From Priapulus caudatus (Eukaryota > Priapulida > Priapulimorpha > Priapulimorphida > Priapulidae), in NCBI RefSeq assembly GCF_000485595.1, contig NW_014577255.1, positions 325,960 through 389,959 of the forward strand: 64,000 nt of DNA. The letters are read 5' to 3'. Numbering within the stretch: position 1 is the stretch's first letter; each line of letters begins with the position of its first letter. Below, piece after piece: positions 50,070-60,234 of this stretch. The notes under the pieces are model-generated. The model was not told the DNA's origin and searched no databases. It saw only the letters and a program-made list of their open reading frames with translations. The translations under genes were made by a program, and so were the position numbers.

Positions 50070-51830
50070 TTTTAACTGCTCGCTAGCTACACCACATCCG
50101 GCCATATCCGCGCATGACTCACATCGCCATCGCCTGTTCTATTCAAGCGTTCCCCAAATACACCGCGAACAAGAAAGCTCAATCATTCAACCAGAGAATC
50201 GGTGAGGGCCTGCCGCCGGGGCAGGAAGTTGTCCAGCCAGCGGATCGCTACCTATGTGTGGCAGTGAACATTTCCTGGAATCGGACCTGGACATAAGACG
50301 GACAGACCACCGCGTACCAGAAAGAAAATGCTTCCCTTCAGTGTTTGATCTTGCGCCAGATGCCATCTCCCATGTAGATCATGCAGCTGTTACAAAAGTG
50401 TTTTCTTTGTATAATAAGGCATACTAAGTTTAAAGATAATAGCCAAATATATGATTTTCTCTTATCCTAACATCGTGCAGACTATTTTTTTCTATTTAAA
50501 CAGCTTGTCTAAAAAAAGTGCCACTTCCTCAATACCATGATTATGTATATATTACTAGTAGTAGAGAGACAAATGAGGTACATGTGTATATCTCAGTAGC
50601 ACATCCATAGGAATTCAGTTAGGGGCTCTCTTTACAGGCGAAGAAAGTGCCCATTGGTAAAAAAGAATTGCAAGCAGAAAGGTTGGCGAGGATTGATGAC
50701 AGCAACTGGAACATTTCCGAGAGCCACACAAACTAGTGCTGGCGTTTCTTTGGTATGTTACTATTTTAAAAACCTGTTTATAATTTAGTACAACTCATTA
50801 TATTTATTCTCATAGCCTGGGTAAGTGGTACTGAAGATCATTTAGTGTCTGACAGCATCTCGCCTGCATACATGACTGAGCGTAATTTGTTTTTATAGTG
50901 AAAGGACACATAGGTGTACATGATGGCGGTTTGGCTATTTGTCGATCCAATCACAATATGCTGATTGATAAATAATTGACACATTTCTTATTTATGTAGC
51001 GAACACAGTTAAGGCACTGACAGTCCTTTCAATTGGCACAGTTTTTTTTTAAAGTTTAGACACAACATAATTCATATGATAATGTTGATATTCATCAGTA
51101 ATGATCCTAATTATTTTGAACGAGCAATGTGACTTTGCCATTATTGATGTGTGTACATGTATAAATAATGTGTTGATGCATAATCAGTAAAATCTGACAT
51201 TTATTTTCGAAAAATTTGGCAGAAAGACGGGCTTCTTTTGTATGATTTGTCACATCCCAGTCTCATGGCTGGTGGCATGACTTGTTTAGAAGGTGACACC
51301 ATCCAGAAATACGTCGCTGACCTTACAAGTTTGAGCCAAGACCACTTGCAGTTGTTTTTTCACCAGTTCACAGATTGTGTAAGTTTAACTGTTATTTTAC
51401 TTTTAAGTAACAGTACAATTGCACTGTCCTTACAATGTACATTAAACATGGGCAAGGAATTTAAACAGTTTCGATAGCATAAAAGAGCTTCTAATGCTTC
51501 GTAATAACAATAAAGCTTGAACCATGTTTTATGCACTGTATTAAGCATTGTGCCTCGGATTTGGCATGTTATACAGCGTGATGGAACAACAACGCCCAAT
51601 GTTGTGGCAGTTTGGTGTCAAGCTTTTCGAAAGCTGGCTGGCAAGGATGAGCTGTGTTTGCCACAGCTGGCACCAACAAGGGAAAATGTGACATCACAGG
51701 GATGAACAGGTGGTTGCTTTTCTGACGCCAACACAGACCTGTACACACCGACCGCACACTCTCAGCGCTTTGAGAGGGAAGAGGAGGAATTGCCCTGTGA
51801 GGAGTCCAGTGGAGAGTGCCGCGATCACAC
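50070..51830 (+). pseudogene. THAP-domain, P-element-like gene remnant (copy 2)
   Basis: Same gene as at 39.9-41.6 kb. The THAP-like segment is at 50,196-50,380 and the TPNVVAVWCQAFRKLAGK segment at 51,590-51,660. Frames are broken by single-base indels at positions that differ from copy 1, so the two copies could correct each other. Function, if any, would be DNA binding and transposition. Confidence 0.5.
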
Positions 51831-52346
51831 ATCAGCAGCAGGCAATCACTAACATTGTGGTGTACAATAGGCTGGGTATGTCCCGCGCAAGCTGCTACGT
51901 GTTGTCAGAGTGTGAGCCATGCCGTGCTTCACTGTGAAGGCAGGCTGACACCAAGCAAACCTGACATCTTACAAGTTTATTCATCTGCGTGACAATGGCG
52001 CCTTGGTGTACAGCATACTAAGGACTAGCCATCTCTTTGTTTGTCGGCTGAGCGTTGCTTCGGGGTCTCACTGGCACAGAGGAGAGACACGAACAACAGC
52101 TAACAATTGCAAGGTGCTTGGAATTGTTGGCCAACTATTCTTTTGGAACTAGGTAAGAGCATGGGTACATCGCCAGACAGGCACAATGGTGTGGAAAACT
52201 TGATTCTTCGACTTGGTTTCGTTCGAGTGTTCGTATACTTCCATGACAATTCAGCATGTTCACATGGTCAAACAATATAACTGTCATTAAAAGGCAAAAT
52301 GTTCGTCACCACCTTAATAAAACGTACTGTTTCATAGGCCAGTAAA

Positions 52347-52598
52347 GGCGGAGCCGAGCGGTGCTCAGTGCGCTTCGGTGTGCCGAGCGGAGGTCCCCGG
52401 GGTTCGTCCTGGTCCCTGCCAGCATGAAGGTTCAGCAAGTCAACTCAGCTTCTTCACATCTTCTCCATCTCATTTCATCGGACTTGGTTGTCTTAAACTG
52501 TTTCTTGAGTCGTGACGTTCAAGAAGCCAGCCATCATGCATATTGGGCCAGTAAAATTGATCATCCATCATGTGTGGTATATATATATTATATAGGTT
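52347..52598 (+). mobile_element. tRNA-derived SINE (copy 2)
   Basis: Counterpart of the SINE at 42,138, with a GGAGCCGAGCGG head, a B-box-like GGTTCG near 52,400 and a terminal (TA)n. The A-box region carries small indels. Confidence 0.7.
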
Positions 52599-53082
52599 GG
52601 TATTAAATGTCTACATTAAATTCATCTTATAGTATACGGCTTTATAGGCTTTATTTTACTATTTTATAGTAAAAGGTTTATAATGAATGTATTGTCTATA
52701 CATATGGTGATTGTTGGACAACTCAAGCTGTGATGATTATGTTGCGACAGATGTTAGTACAGTGTACAGTGAAATAAACTAATATTTAAAAGAAAACATT
52801 TTGTTGCTTTTGTGTGTGTGGGGAATTAGCTAATTAGATTAGCAAGGGAAGTAAATCCCACAGTATACATTGTTCAAACACACATACCACACTGTAAGCA
52901 ATATTTATTTCACATAGCAATAACCTGGATGACTTGTTTAAAAAATGAATAGTTTTGCCAAGCTCTTACACATACACATTCATGGGAATCGAGTAGCATT
53001 GTTATGTACAATACATGCAAAATTACACTGGCCCGCTGATAAATTATGTTGTCGAATGGGTAGGCACATGTATCAATGCACA

Positions 53083-53550
53083 GGCCGTAGCCAGGGGGGG
53101 TTGGGGGTTCGCAACGAACCCCCCCCTGCAGCGACTCCCCTCAAGCAAATTTTTTTTTAAATTTGCAAGATCTTCACTACAGTCGTCCATATTTAGTGTA
53201 ATACATTGGCATAAATTCTATCGTGCGGGAGGTGAACAGTGAACACCCCCCTCCACACCCGTCCCCCTTCGCTCGGCTTACGCTTGGCTCCCAATCGCCT
53301 GGTCGCTTCGCGCCGGGAGCAGGGGCGTGTACGGGGGGTCCAGGAGTCCGGACGCCCCCGCTTGCTCGCGTCAGAAAACCGATACTGAGGGGGGTGTAAT
53401 TTAAAAAATTCTGGGAGGGGCCCAGACCACCCCTTCACGCGTTGCTCGCGAACTTTGGGTGTACCGTTAGACCCCCCCTGGTACAAATCTGTAACACGCC
53501 CTGCCGAGCAAATTGCCAACATTGAAAAACGAACCCCCCCGCCCAATATA
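53083..53550. mobile_element. G-run/C-run repeat with hAT-like end (copy 2)
   Basis: Counterpart of 42,880-43,375; homopolymer lengths differ between the copies. Confidence 0.4.
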
Positions 53551-54275
53551 AAGCTGGCTACGGGCCTGCATGACTATATATATCCATACCACATGCGTAT
53601 ATTTAGGCCTATATTCTCTAGCTTATCGTCTTACTTCACTTGAATGATTATTGTTTTATTTATTAGTCATTTTTTGACAAGTGTGTAATTCCTCAACAAA
53701 AATTAAAAGCATGACAGTCAAGTCTTATTCGATGCAGCGATCGACAGCGAGTCATCAACACACACACATGTACATTAATGTGCATCTGTTTACTTACATG
53801 CTGTAGTGTTTCAATATGGCCACCGTATTTCGCGTCATGATTGGGCAACGGCCGTTCTAGTGTTAGTTAGATTTCTATGGTCTATATCGGCACAGGTCAT
53901 CGTTATTTTAGGATTCACTAGCAATAGTGTTTAAAAACATATTACACTTATCAAATTCACTTATAATTGCAGTGAACTATTCATTAGCATGAAAAATAGT
54001 CATTAAACCTATATTAAAGTTATCCTTCTAGTTTAATGTGAAATAATCAAATGCGTCATTGTAATGAAAATTTTAGCATTAAAATTATTTCGAGTTGCCT
54101 TATAATGTAAATGCCGAATGTATACTAATGCAATCAATAATAAAAGTAGTAGCTATACATATGTACAATTTTACTATTACTACTTGGATTTATACTATAT
54201 ATACTACTATATTACTAGTATACATTGGACTGTACGTAATCCATAGGAAAAGATATCGATTAAAAACATCGTACA

Positions 54276-55881
54276 ACGCACCTTTTACCCTTGGCCACTA
54301 TTTTCAAACTGAAGACGACCTTCGCTTGCTATTTCTCTAGAGTAGAAAGGACGTAGGCGATACTACTTTAATTTGTTTTGTAATTGTGATTGCTTGGTGG
54401 TGATCTTATATATTGTTTAATTTCTGTACAAATCAATAAGCAGTATGCTGCGTACTCGCCATGTATATTCATTGTGACGTTTATTCATGCTAATACTGCA
54501 TAGCTCATATGCCTATGGCTTGTATATAAGCAAAATAAATATAAAAATAAAACAAGGATTGAAAGATAAACGTAATGCATAATATAGGTTTTTACTCGAT
54601 ATTATATATTAACGAGATACAAAGTTTATGTCTGCAAGTTTGCAGTCACATTCCATGAGTAATTAAAAAATAATTGGGTCAATAAGTCAATATATCTATA
54701 ATACTAGGATTTAAAATACAATAAACATATTTAAATTTATAGGATTACAAATATCCCACTCATGATGATATTATCAGACCTTACATAAAAAAACAACCTA
54801 GGACTGTACAATTATTTTTTTACAATACAAGAAGATTAATACAAATTTCTGAAGATATATAATTTGTCATTGATATAGAAGCTTAATTACTCCTGGTCAA
54901 TACTCCTCGGGTATATATGACCAATGGGTGTATGACTCCACTGAATGGGATTGTCACTTACACAATTTAGACCCCATGTCAAGACGTGACAATCGTGATA
55001 CTGAAATAAGCACTTGGCTAAAACACTAACCAAACCTACAAGGTTTTTTAACTTGCATGAAATTTAATTTATCTCCCTTGACATGATTTATAGTGACATA
55101 AATACTACATTTCTAATCAAACTCGGGTTTTCATTTGAGGCCGTAGATATTTGAGCGAGCATCGGAAAACTTGCATGGTTTTTCTACAGTTGTATATAGA
55201 TGACGACGTGTGTCTAATATAGCTCCTTGGATTTTATATTCGACCTAGCATTAGAGATCGTGCGACCTACTGGACGCAGTAATACTACTGTACTAACCTA
55301 TCCGATACAATAAAACCCTAAAGAAAAACCCCCACGGACATTTAAAATAATCATTGACAAGTATCGATTGTTATTGTAACAATATCTTGTAAAGGCCAAA
55401 TTTTATTACAAAAGGGAGCTGTAACAATATGCACGTGGTTCATTACTGCATGTGCTGCCACATATTTTGTTACTTTGTTATATATTTGAGCGCGAGCTCA
55501 CTGTTACCGAGTGGCGTTTCCTTGTACATTACCTTTAAGTAGAGAGCATAATAAATGTGTTGCAGTGTAACACTAGCCGTTCGTCGTATGTAATACCTGT
55601 CCGAGAGTCGCAGAAGTGATACAGTTATCTGAGGTAACCAGTCCTTTTGGGAAGTACGGTTGAATAATAACTGGCGATGACCTGGGTATTCCATTGTTCA
55701 CCATGCGCCCTCTTCTGGCCGATGTGAGTGATTGCAGAAGTCGTCCATACTATGCTGAGTTGCTATTAATGTTACTATCCAAAACATTCTACTACTAGAT
55801 TAATTCTCTAAACCACGAACCTGACCATAATTACATTGCAAGCACATCTTACTATTTGTATAATTCTATTACTAGATTCAT
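54276..55881. other. Intergenic stretch, nothing recognised
   Basis: AT-rich. An open frame at 55,470-55,694 (minus) contains splice-like sequences but no domain, so it is not called. Confidence 0.45.
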
Positions 55882-56301
55882 TAGCCGCGTTCACACGGAG
55901 CGAAAACTCCGGGTCGAAAACGATCCGAGACTGACACGGGTCGATTTTGAAGAGCGCGTTGGCACGACGTTTGATTGATCAGTTCTAGGACATATGCCTC
56001 TATGCTATGCGAGCTTCGAGCACAATGCGTCCAAGCGAACAATCAAGCGAACAATGCAAATTAAACAATCATGCATAGCAACAACTCATGTAAACTCTGG
56101 CTCTCGACGTCTACCGCCATACTACTGTCCCGGGTCGTGTGTCGGTACGCGTTCACATGGCAAAAATGAACCAGCGCTCGGGTCGAAATGACACGAGTCG
56201 TTTTCGTACCGAGAAAACGTCCGTGTGAACGCTTGGCCCGGGACGCATTTGACCCTGGTCGTTTTCGACCCAGATCAAATTGCTCCGTGTGAACGCGGCT
56301 A
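55882..56301. mobile_element. MITE with 20 bp perfect terminal inverted repeats
   Basis: TAGCCGCGTTCACACGGAGC (55882-55901) is exactly inverted at 56282-56301. Internal pieces such as CGGGTCGAAA and GTCGTTTTCG recur in both orientations, as in fold-back elements. At 420 bp with no ORF it is non-autonomous. The flanks carry related copies of TTCTCTAAAC...GACCATAATTACATT at about 55,803 and 56,302, so it may have inserted in, or created, a duplication. Confidence 0.85.
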
Positions 56302-57162
56302 TTCTCTAAACAGTGATTCAGACCATAATTACATTACACGCAGATCCAGGGGCTGTAGGATCAGGTCAGGAATGGTCAGATTAAAGGTCAGGATCTGACA
56401 TTTAATGATGGCAGGCTCAATTTTACCAGTGCATGGCAAAATTGTTTTAGTTACAAAAGAGTAAAGTACTGCCTAATAGAAAATACATCATCAGAATCCA
56501 CTTACATCAAATATCAATTTAACAACAAAATGACTACCTTTTGTACATCTTATTTAGACCCTACCTAAAGTATACCTAAGCTTCATGTAAACCTGACAAT
56601 GACTCCATGGCCACATATGGCACCATAAACGCAAGTACAATAACAAATATGTTGCTGATAATGAGTAGTACTACTCGTATCATACTGAAAATTACCTGAT
56701 TTGGCGACTGTATGAATGAACGCGAGTCAATCGTAAATCCTCACAACCAAACCACTCCATATTCAATGCAACACCAGTCCAATTAAAAAGACTTAAAACA
56801 TTCAATCTTCCCCTAATAGTAACTTACTAGCATAGATAATAAATACTGTATCCTCTTGTACACTGACTATACTGGTAAATTACTAAAAGTAAGGGATTAC
56901 AATTAAACTAGTACCCGTACTAATATATAAGTTACCGTGATGTTACATATGATACTGCCGTTGAGAAGTTTTAGTATTATAGCCTGTATAGCCTCACAGG
57001 CCAATCGGTTTTATTGTTGATACATTAACATAAAATCGCAAACAATCGATGCAGCATTTCAAAATGATGATGTGGAGTTTGTTGACCCTAGTGGATGAAA
57101 GAGCCACAGGAATGCTGATGTAGAGAGATGGTAGACGTGATATTACAGTATAGCTCTCATTC
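56302..57162. other. Intergenic stretch 3' of the CUB gene
   Basis: AT-rich. Probably contains the 3' UTR of the minus-strand CUB gene. No other feature seen. Confidence 0.45.
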
Positions 57163-57245
57163 TCATACCTGTACCACGAGAGCGAAGGCCAGAAGAAGGT
57201 ATAGACCAGCAGATCGTAATGGATAAATTCCACTAGTTTCACCAT
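57163..57245 (-). CDS. CUB gene exon E (stop codon)
   Basis: Acceptor CTTTTAG. In the phase set by exon D it reads GETSGIYPLRSAGLYLLLAF, a few more hydrophobic residues and TGA at 57165-57163. A GTATGA donor-like site overlaps the stop; another frame would give MVKLVEFIHYD, but only if exon D ended differently. Confidence 0.65.
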
Positions 57246-58837
57246 CTAAAAGTCAACAAGATATAGTAATGATTGGCAGCCCTAATATGTCAAATAAATT
57301 ACATTGATACAAAGAATGCTGCTGAAAATATATGCTAATAATAATAAGATTTTCTGATATCTAATACAACACCAACTATATTTCCAAGGCATATAGGATA
57401 CAGACAAAAGTACTACAACTGAAGTGGCTATATTCGATAGAAACTGTGCAATAACACTTTACATTGATGATTGTTATACTCACTACAGTTGTTGAATAAC
57501 ATAAAAATACAAGATGATGTTTTAGGATGGAGTTAATCCATTTGCACTAAAATTTGTCACAAATATGATTGTATATCATAAGTTTTAGAAGCTATTCTTA
57601 CACAGGAAATATCTCCACTTGTAGCGAAAGGCGTGCTTTCTGCCACTGTCGGTGTTAGCAGGTGTATGGCTAAGCGAGAGGTACCGGATTGCTAGTTCTT
57701 CGGTTGCACCGATCACCTCTTTCTTGATGGATACTGAACTGTTGTAGTTCTGAAGTGTGAATCCCTTTAAAAGAAATATTCCGTAACCCATAACAGGCAA
57801 AGTGTGTGCATTTCTAGCATGTTTTTGCCATCAATGTTTAAACAAATTGATTTGCAAAGCACAGTTATTGAAATCTGAAAGAAGAAAAATAGTTCAAAAC
57901 TGCCCAGCTTAGTGCAATGGCATTGCGTGCATTGATAGTAGTTTGATCGTAATTGCATGCTTTGCTATTCTTTTGTTAACATAAAGTCAAAAAACATGAA
58001 GCTAGTGTTTCTGGTGAAATGCCAGCAAGTGCTTAATTGAAAGTTTAATCTATGTACTGTGAAAGTTTAGGCTTCTTTGCCGCCAATGACAATAGCCTTG
58101 TTCTCCGAATGAAATGCTTGTCATTGAACATTGCAGTCATAGTTTTCCTAATTGTGGAATATTCTAGGAATGTAACCCGTGACAGGCAATTATGAACTAC
58201 CAGTACTGTTGCAAACCTGCTGCCAATGTATTTGCACCATAGTGGTGGTTTAACAAAGTTTCGCCAAAAGGGTCCAATCTCAGTAGTGTGGACTTTACAT
58301 TCACCACCGTAATTAATCAAGATTTTACTACACTTAATTACCTCCAGACAGATATCTTTACTGTGTAAACATTCTCCTTCTGTTTGCAAAAAACCGTATA
58401 AATCGTCCTCAAACATCGAGTCATTAAACTGATAGCCTCCCCACCATGCGTCGGCACCTAGTAAGAACAGGCACATTCAGAAATAATCATTACAGATTTT
58501 CTATTCTGATGAATGACATTCGACAATTTAGTTTACAAGTATTTTGCTAGAGAAGCTACTTAAAAGTCCATCTTTCCAGCACCAAAAAAATGCAAAGATC
58601 CAGTTAAAATCAGCAGCTGCCATGTATAATAACTACGAATCTACTAGCACCTACTTACTCCTGAATTCTAGAAGATCGGAGCTGGGAGGTGAAGGGAAAT
58701 AAGTATCGAGCTCTAAAGTTCGAAAGGCCTTGCCAGAAAGCATAGCGAACTCGAGGAACCATCGGCAGTCTATAAATGAAGGACTCTCGCCGGGCCAATT
58801 AGGAGAGGTGATCACTCCGGTCCGAATTCCGTTAAGG
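57163..58837 (-). CDS. CUB-domain protein with hydrophobic C-terminal tail (exons B-E; 5' end uncertain)
   Basis: Four exons with consistent phases give 179 residues to a TGA. CUB domains are extracellular beta-sandwiches used in adhesion, signalling and complement-like proteins; this specific protein is not recognised. It opens LNGIRTGVITSPNWPGESPS, the classic CUB signature, followed by DCRWFLEF with the second CUB cysteine. Further cysteines follow in GECLHSKDIC, then a segment ending KHAFRYKWRYF that fits the last CUB strands. The end, GETSGIYPLRSAGLYLLLAF and a few more hydrophobic residues, then stop, suits a GPI-anchor signal (small residues, then a hydrophobic stretch with no cytoplasmic tail); a single membrane helix is the alternative. 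Upstream exons with the signal peptide are not settled. Confidence 0.72.
57602..57764 (-). CDS. CUB gene exon D
   Basis: Acceptor TTTAAAG, donor CTGT|GTAAGA. Encodes GFTLQNYNSSVSIKKEVIGA onward, ending RYKWRYFL. Confidence 0.75.
58342..58457 (-). CDS. CUB gene exon C
   Basis: Acceptor TTACTAG, donor GGAG|GTAATT. Encodes ADAWWGGYQFNDSMFEDDLY and a cysteine pair. The open frame continues past the donor to 58,045, so an intron-retained form ending near 58,045 cannot be excluded. Confidence 0.72.
58659..58837 (-). CDS. CUB gene exon B
   Basis: Acceptor TTCACCAG, donor AGGA|GTAAGT. Encodes the CUB signature SPNWPG and the DCRW cysteine. It enters in phase 2 and leaves in phase 1. Confidence 0.78.
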
Positions 58838-58979
58838 CTGGTGAATGAAAATAGAAGTTTTGATATCTAAGCTAGATAGCATCACAAACATATCTATACT
58901 CTAAACATGCAAGTATTTATTGGGTCTGCAACGATGCCATTTATGAATTTCCAAAATTTCCACTAGATGCCACTCTGAG

Positions 58980-59112
58980 TAGAATCTACATTTTACTGTG
59001 AGTATGGGAGTCGATTGCCTTTTAGATCCGTGACTAATCACTGCTCCTGTGATCGCATTGTAGCAGATGTGATGTTCTGCTCCATCTTCCGATGGACTAA
59101 ACAGCAAATCAC
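58980..59112 (-). CDS. Possible upstream exon of the CUB gene
   Basis: Acceptor TTTTTCAG at 59,113 precedes DLLFSPSEDGAEHHICYNAI and further open frame. The only phase-compatible link to exon B is a weak donor near 58,957 (GA|GTGGCA); a better donor (ACA|GTAAAA, about 58,994) is out of phase. A missing small exon would resolve this. Confidence 0.4.
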
Positions 59113-59116
59113 CTGA

Positions 59117-59956
59117 AAAATGATAGAACGCAAAACAATTGTTAGCTATCCATGAGGATATGCAATCTTAATAAGTTGTGACACATTATAGTTTAGTGCG
59201 CTGATGGTGTTTTGCCTGGATGCTCACAATAATGTGCACTCTGCTGAGCATACAGGTTTATGCATTTCAGTGGCATACCATTGACAACTGGTGCATGGTG
59301 GCGTTGAGAAGGAGCGACCATAATGCTGCAGCCATTTTATCTGGCTTGTTCCATGGCTAGTTTTGCAACAACTACCTTGAGCAGTGGGCAAGGGAAGATT
59401 GCTCTGAGAAGTGTTTGAAAAAGGGATGGTTCGTCTTTGTGACACACAAGCAGTCCAAAAGGAATTGAAAATATTAAAAAAAATAAATCCCTCCATACTT
59501 ACACTCCCCTACTCTCGTCCCACCTATTCCTTTCCTCTCCTTTCTCTCTCTCTCTCTCTCTCTCACTTATTCAACCCTCATTTGAAACAAACACAAATGC
59601 ACTCTCGCTCTCTCTTCCTCTCGCTCCGTTTGTACCTAGATATTTTGCATGTGCGTGTGTGTGTTCCTGTATATATAATACCATCCCTCGTCCACACGAA
59701 ACTTTGAGTATAGCTGAATGTAAATCGTGCATTTCATACGTTCGCACAAAAATGGTATTGGCTGTCTTGCTTGCTGGGCGGGATTTTAGTGCCATGGTAT
59801 ATATTGAAGGATGGCAACCCAAGCAGAGTGATTTTTTGGCAAAATATACTCTGCAAAATTGCTCAGCAATGTTTAGTTCATCTGAGTTTAAAGTAATACA
59901 GGATGGCCCGTGATGCTCGTACACTTTGGTCGAAAAAAGCTTTATACTATAGTACC
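59117..59956. other. Stretch between the CUB gene and the gypsy LTR
   Basis: Contains a (CT)n tract at 59,543-59,563 and a short minus-strand frame at about 59,330 (MAAALWSLLLNATMHQLSM before GTATGC) that could be a signal-peptide exon of the CUB gene, but its phase does not match the next exon. Otherwise nothing recognised. Confidence 0.4.
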
Positions 59957-60149
59957 TGTGATAGTGTGATGCTTATTAAATGACAACACAAGGAGCGGTA
60001 TAACGTTACTACAAGTGCAAGTATATTCACGGCAAACTGGGGTACATGCTGGCTCGCAACTGCTCGCAAGTAACTGCCCTCAAACAAGGCCCCTCAGTTA
60101 GGTGGCGCCATCTGGCGAATACAAACGAGATCAATCGAATACTGTGACA
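59957..60149 (-). mobile_element. Candidate 3' LTR of the gypsy element
   Basis: Directly after the polypurine tract, the minus strand begins TGTCACAG, and a TATCACA end lies about 193 bp on, giving TG...CA termini. The LTR length is provisional because the 5' LTR is outside the window. Confidence 0.5.
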
Positions 60150-60161
60150 TCCCCCTTGTCA
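60150..60161 (-). other. Polypurine tract
   Basis: Minus-strand GACAAGGGGGA immediately before TGTCACAG, the usual plus-strand primer position of LTR retroelements. Confidence 0.65.
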
Positions 60162-60234
60162 CTGAAAACTTTACCAAGTAACCATATAACATATAACATA
60201 TAAGCATATAACAGTTTCATCTGGAATGGGAATA

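Larger units (their letters stand above)
44490..54275. repeat. Copy 2 of a ~10 kb duplicated unit
   Basis: Colinear with copy 1 but about 460 bp shorter, chiefly through small deletions. Many of them are lost G residues: AGC in copy 1 often reads AC here. Beyond 54,275 the sequence has no counterpart in copy 1, which stops at the gap. Same contents as copy 1. Confidence 0.93.

Noticed and set aside
55470-55694. 74-codon minus-strand ORF with donor-like GTATTA and GTAATG sites
   Set aside because: No domain, no matching acceptor or neighbouring exon in phase.
57000-57245. TMEM231-like reading (MVKLVEF...) of the 57.2 kb exon
   Set aside because: That frame does not fit the phase of the preceding CUB exon; the other frame gives a hydrophobic tail and a prompt stop.
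59224-59496. 90-codon minus-strand ORF upstream of the CUB gene
   Set aside because: No signal peptide in that frame and no phase-compatible junction to the next exon.
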